From Mytilus galloprovincialis (lineage: Eukaryota; Mollusca; Bivalvia; Mytilida; Mytilidae), in assembly GCF_965363235.1 (NCBI RefSeq), contig NC_134848.1, positions 66,902,681-66,966,680 on the forward strand: a stretch of 64,000 nt of DNA, read 5' to 3'. Position numbers and translations under genes: made by a program. Shown piece by piece: positions 23,059 to 54,619 of this stretch (position 1 is its first letter; each line of letters starts with the position of its first letter). The notes under the pieces are model-generated. The model had not been told where the DNA came from. It made no database searches and saw only the letters and a list, made by a program, of their open reading frames with translations.

Positions 23059-23289
23059 TCGAATCCAAAAAAGTTAAAAAGGTCAAACAAAGTACAAAGT
23101 TGAAGAGCATTGAGCATTGTTGAGGACCAAAATTCCTAAAAGTTTTGCCAGATACAGCTAAGGTAATCTATGCCTGAGGTAGAAAAGCCTTAGAATTTGA
23201 AAAAATTCAAAATTTTGTAAACAGTTAGTTTATAAATATAACCATATCAATGATAATTCATGCAACACAACAAGTGTTGTTTATATTTA

Positions 23290-23790
23290 TTGCAAAAGTT
23301 ATTTCGGTGAAGCATTGTTTAGAAATGTAATTGTCTCTTTGGAAATTACCTGTTAATTTTTCCCATAGTGCATGCAATAATAAGTGATATTTATTTGCTA
23401 TTGAAATCATTACAGAGCCTACATAATAATACCTCCAAAAACAATTTCACGAATAATTATGGCTTCATCAGAAATTAAGTCGTTAATGCAGAAATAATCG
23501 ATCAGTGATTGCCATTACAATCTTTCATCTTTTATATGTTCATTTTGGAGGGTATATTCATATTTTTTATAAGATTTAAAATTTGATAACATATAATTCC
23601 AAAGGATTTCTGGTGAATAAGGAAATCCTGCTTCCTAACCTGAAGACATGTTTCTTAAATCACGCAATCATGTTTAGTAAATTATAGAAGAACTTTGTTT
23701 TTTAAAAGGTGACGCCGTTTCTTTTAAATTTGGTATTACCAGCAGTACCTATGAGGAAAAAGCACTTTTTAAAGGTGTTGTCTATATAAA
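23290..23790. other. Gene-free AT-rich stretch
   Basis: No supported feature. Confidence 0.35.
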
Positions 23791-23796
23791 AAAAGA

Positions 23797-24105
23797 AGAT
23801 GTGGTATGATTGTCAATGAGACAACTGTCTACAAGAGACGTAAATGACACAGACATTAGCAACTATAGGTCACCGTACAGCCTTCAACAATGAGCAAAGC
23901 CCATACCGCATAGTCAGCTATAAAAGGCCCAGATATGACAATGTAAAACAATTTAAACGAGAAAACAAACGGCCTTATTTAAATAAAAAAATAAACGAAA
24001 AACAAATATGTAACACAAAAACAAACGACAACCACTGAATTACAGGCTCCTGACTTTGGACAGGCACATACATAAATAATGTGGCGGGGTTAAACATGTT
24101 AGTAT
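23797..24105 (+). repeat. Mussel dispersed repeat ('AAGATGTGGTATGATTG' family), long copy
   Basis: Starts AGAAGATGTGGTATGATTGT and runs through GACACAGACATTAGCAACTA, AGGTCACCGTACAGCCTTCA, GAGAAAACAAACGGCC, GACAACCACTGAATTACAGG and GGCGGGGTTAAACATG. I recall this as one of the commonest mussel repeats. Other copies in the window: 34422-34456, 35059-35285, 35772-35815, 42633-42745, 57872-58095, 58877-59070, 59750-59795 (plus) and 30720-30880, 40800-40835 (minus). No protein coding was recognised. Confidence 0.8.
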
Positions 24106-24109
24106 AGTA

Positions 24110-25250
24110 CTGTATAGTACTCAAGGTTGACGCGTAGAATATTTTGCAGCTTATGCTATTTGTTTTTGTCATTTCGTTTACAGAGACTTTATATTTAAAT
24201 ACATATAATTCCTTAGGTTGTGTGGTGAACAAGGGAATCCTGTTTCCTAACTAAAAGAAATGTTTTCTTAAATCATGCAATCTTGTTTGGTTGATTATAA
24301 AGGCATTTTTTTTTCAATAATAACACAATGGTTGGATAGTGAACATGTTTATACATTAACGTTGTTTTTCCGCAAGATAATAGCTATGCAATTTGCATAA
24401 AATGACGCACATTCTGATTAATATTATATTTCATGGTGCTGCTAATCCAAATACAATAATATTGGCTTATGACACTCATTACACAGGTTTGTATGGTTAT
24501 GTTCAATCAAACGAGAATATATATTTGTTATTTTTTCGATTTTTCTGTTAAAAATTTCTGATTATTACTTAATCTGTTAACTTTAATGTTGGTGTAGATA
24601 GTTTTGAAATATTATTCTCTCTACGGAAATTACCCATTGAAATATTTCCAATAATAAATGCAGTAAATGAGGACAATTTTTTTATGCTTAATTCCTAATT
24701 TCACCTGTAATATATATTAAAAAAAAATGGTTTGATAGCAAGTTATGAGCTTTTAAATTTGCCATTTGAGGAGGAACTTTCTGTTTTGAATTGACGGAGC
24801 TCGGAAATCTTGTTTGTCAGTGAACAATTTAAAATAAAACATGTTCAACTCTAAAATTTTTTTTTTTTATCCACAACCAGTAAACAGATTAATGTTATAT
24901 ATTTTTTCACTGCAATCTGTATCCATACAACGTTAAATCGTCTATTGACATGACCATAACGACATAACAGAGGAATGAGCCAACATATTAACTGGCTGGA
25001 ATCAATAAATGTCCGATTCATGTACAAAATCGAAAATAAAACATCACCTACCTTACAATCACTATTTTATGAGATATTATCGGATTTTGATACGGACAGG
25101 TAATATCATAAACGTTATTTTTCTATGGCTATGAGTCAAGTTTTGCCAAAAAGTAAAAATGCCAAGATCATTTGCGAAATTTTGTAAAATGTTATTATCA
25201 TGATGATATTATACATTAAAACATTTTTCTAACTCTTCAAGAAAAGGGGG
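24110..25250. other. Gene-free AT-rich stretch
   Basis: No supported feature. The sequence around 24220-24300 loosely repeats 23600-23700 (GGTGAAYAAGGRAATCCTG...CCTAAC, then AATCAYGCAATC). Confidence 0.4.
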
Positions 25251-25345
25251 ACGAAAGATACCAGAGGGACAGTCAATAGTTATCAAAGGTACCAGAATTA
25301 TAATTTAGTACGCCAGACGCGCGTGTCGTCTACATCAGACTTACT
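25251..25345 (-). mobile_element. PLE tail fused to a hammerhead-repeat fragment
   Basis: On the minus strand a partial first-family hammerhead (25340-25310: stem II, GAC-ACGC-GCGT-C-TGGCGTA, lacking the CUGAUGA half) runs into AATTCTGGTACCTTTGATAA and then directly into the PLE 3' tail ending GACTGTCCCTCTGGTATCTT. The two repeat families meet here without a gap. Confidence 0.65.
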
Positions 25346-25379
25346 TACTGTCCAAAGATTATCCGTTTCAAACAGTAAG

Positions 25380-26170
25380 ATCTGAGTGAGTCGTGGATGA
25401 CATAAAGACACTCATTCCAATTTATAATTGTCGGGGACGATTGTTAGTTCCTTTACTAAAGAATGATTTTAACTCTTGGTCTTGAATGATGCTAAGATCT
25501 CCTGTTTCCACATGGGAAATGGGCACATTCATATATTAGGAATTACTGCAATTACATGAAGTAGTTGTATTTTCTCGGATACTAACATCTTTATACAATT
25601 GGCTATAATCAAACACATATTTACGGGTAGATTTCTTGTATATATAACAAATAAGAGAGACTTCAGTATTATCAAAATATCCTGAATTTGTTCTTCAAGA
25701 GAACGGTTGTTAACAATAACAGCAATATTTACAAAATCAAAACCTTTATTGACATACTTTATTTTAATAAAATGTTGTTTATGATCTATAGGGTGACCAA
25801 TTTTGGGAAACATTTTTGAATTACAATGTGCCATTATAATTTGAACGATTTCATATTTAGGACTTCTATATGAAATTGTATTACAATCGTCTAAAATTTT
25901 ATTTAACTTATTTACCGATAATAAACAGAGCTTTGTTAACAGATAATGTCTGCCATTGTTTTTTGAAATAAAAATTATGTCCGAAATATTGGTATGATTG
26001 GTCAGAAATTTTCTTTGATTGCGATTTTTTCTACAACCATGAGAGCGGATTTTACGAACAGTTTTAGAAACTAAATACACAATGCTAAGTAAACATATTC
26101 GGTTCTTGATATATTTCCAATTCCAATGATATTATCATTTAGACCGAGAGGGTAGACTGTAAAGACTTGT
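25380..26170 (-). mobile_element. Penelope-like retroelement fragment, N-terminal coding region
   Basis: A 183-codon open frame plus flanks resembles the region upstream of the reverse transcriptase in mussel PLE-type proteins: GRHYLLTKLCLLSVNKLNK, DDCNTISYRSPKYEIVQI, AHCNSKMFPKIGHPIDHK and HFIKIKYVNKGFDFVNIA. This block contains two conserved cysteine/histidine positions but no catalytic RT motif. The copy is an old, broken fragment. Identification is from recalled family sequences, and the RT part at 47210-47960 belongs to the same family. Confidence 0.55.
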
Positions 26171-26284
26171 TGATATCGTATAACTTTATTCATCCGCTTC
26201 AACATTTGTACAGAAAATAAAGAAATATTTTTTTAGAAGGCTACATTGGAAAAGGTTTGATTTGTAGAAAACATAACAAATAAG

Positions 26285-26390
26285 ACTTTTAACCGGATTT
26301 GTTATAAAATAAGCAACACGACACGTGCCACGTATGTAGAAGGATCGCTTTCCTTCTGGAGCACCTATAGAAGTCCTTTCCAGTAAACAA
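26285..26390 (+). mobile_element. PLE 3' tail, opposite orientation
   Basis: AAGCAACACGACACGTGCCA then GGATCGCTTTCCTTCTGGAG matches the tail block at 17680 in plus orientation. With the minus-strand fragment just left of it, this makes a head-to-head pair of PLE debris. An antisense open frame over it (26186-26431) is not a gene. Confidence 0.55.
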
Positions 26391-26619
26391 TATATCCAAC
26401 AGTAAACACAGCTGACTGTAGTTTTATTCATAACTTCTTAGAAAAATATACTTACAAACCATTATAATTTGCAAGTGAACCTAACTGAGGTTTCACTAAT
26501 ACACGAGAGATAACTCATCTTGGAAATATTCTCGTACCTAAGTTGAACTCTGTGTTGAAATGATATTTTATTTATATAAACGTTGAGCACGCAGTTCATA
26601 CAACCCTTGTTATTTAAAA

Positions 26620-27097
26620 GAGAACAAGAATGTGTCCAAAGTACACGAATGCCCCACTCGCACTATCATTTTCCATGTTTAATGGACCGTGCAATTGGAT
26701 AAAAATTTTATTAGGCATTAAAATTAGAAAGATAATATCATAGGGAACATGTGTACTAAGTTTCAAGTTGATTGGACTTCAACTTCATCAAAAACTACCT
26801 TGCCCAAAAACTTTAACCTGAAACATGCACTTTCATTTTCTATGTTCAGTGGACCTTGAAATTGGGGTCAAAAGTTTAATTTGGCTTTAACATTAGAAAG
26901 ATCATATCATAAGTAACGTCTATACTAAGTTTCAAGTTGATTGGACTTCAACTTCATCGAAAACTACCTTGACCAAAAACTTTAACCTGAAGCGGGACAG
27001 ACGGACGACCGGACGGACAGACAGACAGACAGACGGACGAACGGACGCACAGACCAGAAAACATAATGCCCTCTACTATCGTAGGTGGGGCATAAAA
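26620..27097. repeat. Mollusc dispersed repeat with internal duplication and GACGGAC tract
   Basis: GAACAAGAATGTGTCCAAAG opens the element, and a block of about 165 bp (TTCATTTTC.ATGTT.A.TGGAC to ACTTTAACCTGAA) occurs twice, at about 26665-26825 and 26830-26994. A short GACGGAC/GACA array follows (26997-27045), then CATAATGCCC and GTAGGTGGGGCATAAAAA. GAATGCCCCAC near the left end and GTGGGGCAT near the right end are inverted copies. I recall this as a very common bivalve repeat; it is not coding. Confidence 0.8.
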
Positions 27098-27099
27098 AC

Positions 27100-29865
27100 C
27101 GGCTGAAAAAAAAGTTAGCAAACATTTACCACTTTAAAAAACTTATTCAGTATATGTTTTTAATTATGTTCTTATAGCTTTTGGTCATATGCTTAGTATA
27201 AACTTGTATATTTTAGGATCGAAACAACAATGCTGCCTGAAAAAAAAACAGATGTCCAACGTTATATTTCGAACAACTGCTTTAACTCTTGTGTGAAAAA
27301 TGACCCTATTTCCTATTATCTGATCTTCGTGAAACTTGGCAGGAACAACGTCATGTGTCAGTTTTTTGTAACATTGAAGCTGTTATTTTCTCAATTTTAT
27401 TTGACTCGGTGGCTCCTTCTTAAGCTGGAATAAGAAAAAAATGTCCAACGACTTTGATCGTTGACTCAAAGACTAAAAATAAATTTTAAAATTAGATATA
27501 GCAGAGAGTGTCTTAAAAAAGTAAATAATAACAGCATCTACCAAAAGTACAAACATTTTTCTAATTGTTCGTGAGTTAAAAAAAAGTAAATTCTATTACA
27601 GTCGTTTTTTTAAAGCGGTAGCCATTTTGTCCAAGTTAATTTTTCATTTGTCAAAGTAATTAATTCGGCTTTTTTACCTGATATTTCAGTAAATAATTTA
27701 TAATCATTAAAATAAAAGTTAGATAAATACAAACTGTCTAGATTCGTTGTTATTAACTACATTCGTATATCGTAAAGGAATAACATGCTACGAAACATTA
27801 CAAAACGGTAGCCATTTTGTCCCAAAGTCTGAAAACTTCGAAAATCATAAGAACGCTTATTTTCGACGTTTTAGTACATTTGATAAATTTATTTCAATTG
27901 AATTTTCCTGATATATAAAACAAACCGTTTGGTAAAATTAGAGAAATATATCTAAGGCTGTAGAAAAAATAATGGTGCAAGTTCACAGACTCGGAACATC
28001 GATTCGACACAGATAAATCGTTTTAGCTTTTAGTAATTGATTCTTGAAAGAGGCAAATGTTTGATTCAGAATTTCTATGATATATATCACCTTTGCAAAG
28101 ACAATTAAGAAACTACGAGACAGTCGTCTATATGTAAAAGGCAAATTTTTCGTTATGTTGTTGAAATGCCACATAATAGCTGATTACCGGTAATAGATCA
28201 TTTAAAGTCGTCCCTTTAGTAAGGTAAGTACGATGTATTCATTAAATTAAAAGTAAAAGTTTTCAAAATGTTTAAGTTTGCAACTTGTCCTGCTACACAT
28301 GTTATTACTGTCGTACTGAATCTTATCCATGTTCTAGCGAAATTGGACCTTAATTTTCTCATTATAAACTTGTATATGAAACGGACATAACTGAAGGACA
28401 AATAGGAAACAGCGACGAAAACTATGTCATTGAATTAATGATATTATGTTAGCCGTTTTTACGGACGATCCAGGAGAAGATTTCTAAACTTATAAATGTA
28501 ACTAGAGGTGACTCGTGGTAATAAGACATCACACAGAGACAGAATCAACCACCATCATTTAAAAAACAATAAAAGTTACAAATTTAAATTATCGACGTCA
28601 ATTTCAAAAAGCATTCTTTTGGTTTACAGCGTGTTGTAGAAACATCTTTCGCAAAGTTATTCAAGTAAACGAAATATAAAATCGAATTGTTCAAATTAAA
28701 TAAGATTTTGTATGCCAGGGATAGATCACCTTAGCTGTTTTTGGAAAACTTCTCGGCATTGGGTTTCTTAATGCTCTTCAACTACGTTATTTATTTGGAA
28801 TCTAAAATGTTTGATCGAAGTCAAAATGTTGGGAAATTTCAAACATTAAGGAAAGAAATAAAGTACCTATACATAAGGGAGATATATCTTTAAATTTTCT
28901 TTGAAATTGGATCTGTACCATATTGGTTTAGGGTATTAGTGACTATTCATATCGTCTATAAAATTAAAAATAATTTTCAAGAAGAGGTTTCAGCTACTAC
29001 GGCAAAGTTGATCTTCGATGAATTTGGGTACATGCAGTTTGTTTGGTGCTTTTTAGTTATCTAGCTCTTGACTTATACGTTTTTTTTAATACTCGGCGTT
29101 TCTGTTGAAGATAAATCCCAATAAAAAAGTTTTAGTTCAATCAGAATAACTGTTTTTCTTCTAAATACTCATTTTACTGTTGTCCTTGTCATATTGCATT
29201 TAATTAAAAAAAAACAAAGTCATTGCATTTTCTGTTTCTAGTCAATAATTATCATCATCCTACTACTGCCGAACCTGCAATAAAAAAAAATCAAACATCA
29301 TCGTCATAACAAGCAGCAATCAAATATTCACATACAAAAGTAAAAGTCCACACTTTAAAGATTCCTTAACTGCAATAAGTGTGTAACGATATTTTCCCAC
29401 TTGAAACAGTTATTTTTTTTTTTATTATAAGCGTGAGGCATGTTGAGATTTGAGAAATATCGTAATAGACGAGTAATAGTGGTGAACTCTGTTTATCTAC
29501 TGACTTTTATCCTTCCTTTTCAAACATTTGCAGAAAGTTGTGTTTATATGTCACGTCATCAGACATCATCAGTATTTTTTATGACGTCATAAGACATCAT
29601 CGTCTTTTTTTACGACGTCACAATCATAAATTCTAAATAAATCAAGATAATTAAACGTCATTATTAATTTTCGACCAATTATTTGCTGAGAACAGATTTT
29701 TCACTAGTGACGAGAAATATTTTTATCACACTGCTCAGGAAATACGAAAATAGCATAAAAAAAAAATTTTTGGAAATCTGCATTGATTCATAAAAAACCA
29801 GTTTTTTTATAAAACACATTGACAACATATACCATAATTTATATTCTACAATGAAGTATTTTTGG
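27100..29865. other. Gene-free stretch downstream of the EGF/Ig gene
   Basis: Searched on the minus strand for further EGF/Ig-gene exons (transmembrane segment or terminal exon in phase 1) without a convincing hit. GCGGTAGCCATTTTGTCC occurs twice (about 27615 and 27806). Otherwise AT-rich and unassigned. Confidence 0.4.
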
Positions 29866-29933
29866 CCTCACTGAAGAGACATGTATCGTCGAAATGCGCA
29901 TCTGTCGCAAGAAAATTGGTACCGTTAATTTTA

Positions 29934-29938
<5 letters not shown>
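29866..29938 (+). repeat. Hammerhead-ribozyme repeat, second family (weakened copy)
   Basis: CTCACTGAAGAGACATGTAT then CGTCGAAATGCGCATCTGTC keeps the CUGAAGA core, GAA, stem III and the AUC triplet, but the stem I arms no longer pair well and stem II is down to three good pairs. It ends ATTGGTACCGTTAATTTTATTACT, directly against the last recognised exon of the EGF/Ig gene on the other strand. Confidence 0.7.
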
Positions 29939-51727
<21,789 letters not shown>

Positions 51728-51929
51728 ATCAATTGTTCTCAAATGAATTCTCGGGCTTACATGTATGCGATAAGACTAATATTGTAACGGTCAAGTAAGG
51801 AATTCTTATAGTCAGATAAGGTGACACATGTACATGACATTATGATATCATAACCACTAACACTCTAGCGGAAGTGTTTATACAATCTTTCTAGTTCGAA
51901 AAGTTTTCAAAATTTTTAGAATTTTATAA

Positions 51930-52118
51930 TAGTTATCAATGATAATAAGTAAGTACGCCAGACGCGCGTTCGTTTACATAAGACTCATCAGTGGCGCTCG
52001 AATCAAAATATATTAAAAGCCAAACAATTATGAAGTTGAAGAGCATTGAGAATCCAAAATTCCAAAAAGTATTACCAAATACGGCTAAGGTAATCTATGC
52101 CTGGTATAACAATATTAA
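51930..52118 (-). repeat. Hammerhead-bearing repeat just upstream of the EGF/Ig first exons
   Basis: TAAGTACGCCAGACGCGCGT through TTGAAGAGCATTGAGAATCC and AATACGGCTAAGGTAATCTA. The minus-strand ribozyme (51955-51997) has stem I GCGCCA/TGGCGT and an intact CTGATGA core, but one base is missing between stem II and stem III. The remainder of the unit is lost. Confidence 0.72.
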
Positions 52119-52119
52119 C

Positions 52120-54229
52120 TGTACAAGTTTAATTGCAACAAAAGCCAATTACGACAGTTCATTTGTGAATATCTCTTTAATGATGCACAAGTAACATGTA
52201 TTAGAAAAATCAGAATTCATAAAAACAGTTCTGTGTATTAAGTGTGCACAGTTAAGGCAGTAAAGGAGTCCTCCAATTTTTTTTTAAAATAACAGTTGTA
52301 TCAAATATTTAATGAAATAAGCACATATAAAGTTTAACAAAGAATCCTTTGTATGCATTTTTATTGAAATTAATAAGTTTGTGTGACCTTATAATAATAT
52401 GAGGACTGCTATTTATCAATGAAATATTTTATTTAGATTAAGTTTTTTTGCTGTATAAGTGGCGACAACTATTCATATCATTCGGTTTATACAATTAAAG
52501 AAATGTGTAGTGATTTTCTTTTTTTTTTGTATATAAGTAACAAAAAAAAAAAAAAACGCTGACCAAATTTGCTTTTAATCTAGGAACACATTTTATTGTC
52601 CAAAAGGTCGAAGTGTAAGTCATTCGTTAGAAATCCACATGTTGGTTGACCGTTTTGAATTATCTGTTTTATAGATGACAATATCTATGTTTCAAATAGT
52701 GGAATCACAATTATTTCGATTACAAATTTATTAAAGATGGATTTTGTGTTAACGTTTTAAATCCCAATTTGAAACAGGGCTACTCAAGTTACGCATGTTA
52801 AATAATTGTTTCTCATTTGCTTTTTAAGATTGAAATTTTAGTGTTAAGGGAAGCTTTGTGTTTCCTATTTCTTATTTTGTACGGTAATTGTGTCTAGTTT
52901 TCTTATTTTCTTATTTTGTACGGTAATTGTGTCTAGTTTTCTTATTTTCTTATTTTGTACGGTAATTGAGTCTAGTTTTCTTATTTTCTTAATTTTGTAC
53001 GGTAATTGTGTCTTTGTTTTCGGAAATCAGTATCCCTATGACTGTAGTGACAATTAAAATTAAAATGTGGGACTTCATACAAAAAAAAATATCTTGATTC
53101 TTTTACAAATATATCTCATTTAAACCAAAGGGGGGCTATAAAAAAAAGAGAATGGATTTGGGGAATGTATCAACGAGACAAAAACCCTATTAAAAGGCAG
53201 AAACTATTGAAAGTTATTAGTAAAATGAGTACGAAGCAGTTAACACATGATGTAGTTTTTTGTGTTTTTTTTTTTCATTGTTGGCTTTGTAAAAGGTTAT
53301 GATAGATGTGATACAGCATATTAGATCTTTAAACTTAATCTGTTGTTCCGGTTTTATATATCAGCAAGTCTTGATTTTTATATGTTTTGTAGAGATTTAA
53401 AAAAATAACACTTGTTTTTATGATATTCTTTTTAATTTCATGTAAATCCAATGGTTAAGCCATTTCTAACTGATTTTGTTCCAATTTAGTACTGTTGCAC
53501 AAATGTCGCAAGTAGGACACATTTTTTTTAATAAAACTGCCACATCTGAGTCTGTGCCAAGTAAGATGACTGCAATTTGATATTGGTTTGTGCCTGTTAT
53601 GTTTGTGGTATGTTTACTGTTGATTTGAAAAATAATTAGATCGTTTGGTTTTTTTATTGTTCATATATTTTTATTTGACGTTGTTTAACGTGACATTTGT
53701 GGATACTTTTCAGGTGTTTGCTTTGCTTTTTTTTATAGTTTCAGTATAGTAACTATAGTTGATTAAATCCAAAAATTTCGGACATCTTAAATATAATTGT
53801 CTCATATGCAATTATAGAAATTTTTGCATTGTATATAAGACCGTATTGGGGTCAGTAATTGTTGACCAGTATGTCTTTTATTAATTGCTGATAGGAAAGT
53901 AGTTATACCATAAACATAATATTATTTTATATAATACTTGTCGATCTCTATAATGTTGTTTTTTTTAATTTTATTTTAAGTCGTACCAAATTAATCATTT
54001 ATGTTAGCTAATGGATCTATGTTAACTCCAAACCATACTCATTGCTTTAGCTTTTACATAATGGCTGACAAAAATTGTGAAATTAACTTGTGCAAATGTA
54101 TGACCATTTAATATAACAATTACACTAGACAAGAACATAAGAAACACATTATCAAGGTTATGAATTAATATTGGAAGATATATAAATGTGCGCTATAATA
54201 CATGAATTTGTGTTATCAAAATATATAAT
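52120..54229. other. Gene-free AT-rich stretch with a minisatellite
   Basis: Apart from 52871-53013 and a short repeat fragment at 53135-53200, no feature could be assigned. Confidence 0.4.
52871..53013. repeat. 39-bp minisatellite, about 3.7 copies
   Basis: Unit CTTATTTTGTACGGTAATTG followed by TGTCTAGTTTTCTTATTTT, starting at 52871, 52910, 52949 and 52988. The third copy has GAG for GTG and the fourth has one extra A. Confidence 0.95.
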
Positions 54230-54590
54230 TTAGAAGTATTTTTTGCCAACGATTAATCTTCGTCCTCCTCTTCGTCCTCCACCAAATCCCCCTCCACGTC
54301 CACCACCAAAACCTCCAATAAATCTGCCGCCAAATCCCCCTCCACGTCCACCTCCAAATCCTCCTAAAAATCTGCCGCCGATTCCTCCGGGAAATACTCC
54401 TCCCTTACCAAATCCAATCCACGGTGCTCCTATACCCCATCCATATCCACCACCTGAGCCCCAACCTATTCCTCCTGCTCCCCATCCGGGTCCTCCAAAT
54501 CCGCCCCATCCACCTATTCCTATAAAGGTGGCATTAGTGCACACTGCTGCCAGTAGTAATCCCACGGCAATTGAGAGCTTCATGTTATAC
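54230..54590 (-). CDS. Secreted glycine-rich protein, shell-matrix / shematrin-like
   Basis: 117-codon ORF from ATG (54583) to a stop at 54230. Residues 1-18, MKLSIAVGLLLAAVCTNA, form a clear signal peptide. The mature part is dominated by Gly with Trp, Phe and Arg: GGWGGFGGPGWGAGG first, then a duplicated block GGRFLGGFGGGRGGGFG / GGRFIGGFGGGRGGGFG, then GGRRGGRR and a basic-aromatic C-terminus LIVGKKYF. Gly-rich blocks with a terminal KKY-type motif recall shematrins and other mollusc shell or byssal matrix proteins (family knowledge); secretion into an extracellular matrix is inferred. TTTAG lies 7 nt before the ATG (acceptor at 54591-54592), so a 5' untranslated exon upstream is likely. 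The proline-rich frame on the other strand is its shadow. Confidence 0.82.
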
Positions 54591-54619
54591 CTAAATATAC
54601 ATCATTTTATATAAAGTAT

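Larger units (their letters stand above)
22629..23285 (-). repeat. Hammerhead-bearing repeat, full tandem dimer (retrozyme-like), unit 351 bp
   Basis: Two nearly complete units, each opening AAAC.CATCATAGATACCAG (22627 and 22978). They share TATACGCCAGACGCG, AAAAAGTT, TTGAAGAGCATTGAG, GATACAGCTAAGGTAATCTA or its variant, GCCTTAG, and AACCATATCAATGATAATTC. Unit 1 has the hairpin GTCAGCAC-AAAAA-GTGCTGAC. The predicted cleavage positions in the two units lie 351 bp apart (23021 and 22670). Tandem copies separated by one ribozyme period are the genomic signature of retrozymes, small non-autonomous retroelements that spread through circular RNAs (described in plants and animals including mussels, recalled). 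Mobilisation by a PLE reverse transcriptase is the current hypothesis for animals. Confidence 0.8.

Noticed and set aside
21628-23285. CRISPR-like array, because repeats are spaced about 350 bp apart
   Set aside because: Units are contiguous 351-355 bp tandem copies with ribozymes in a eukaryotic genome; there is no short-repeat and spacer structure.
54243-54614. 123-codon proline-rich plus-strand frame
   Set aside because: Shadow of the glycine-rich secreted protein (GGN codons read as CCN in reverse); no signal peptide.
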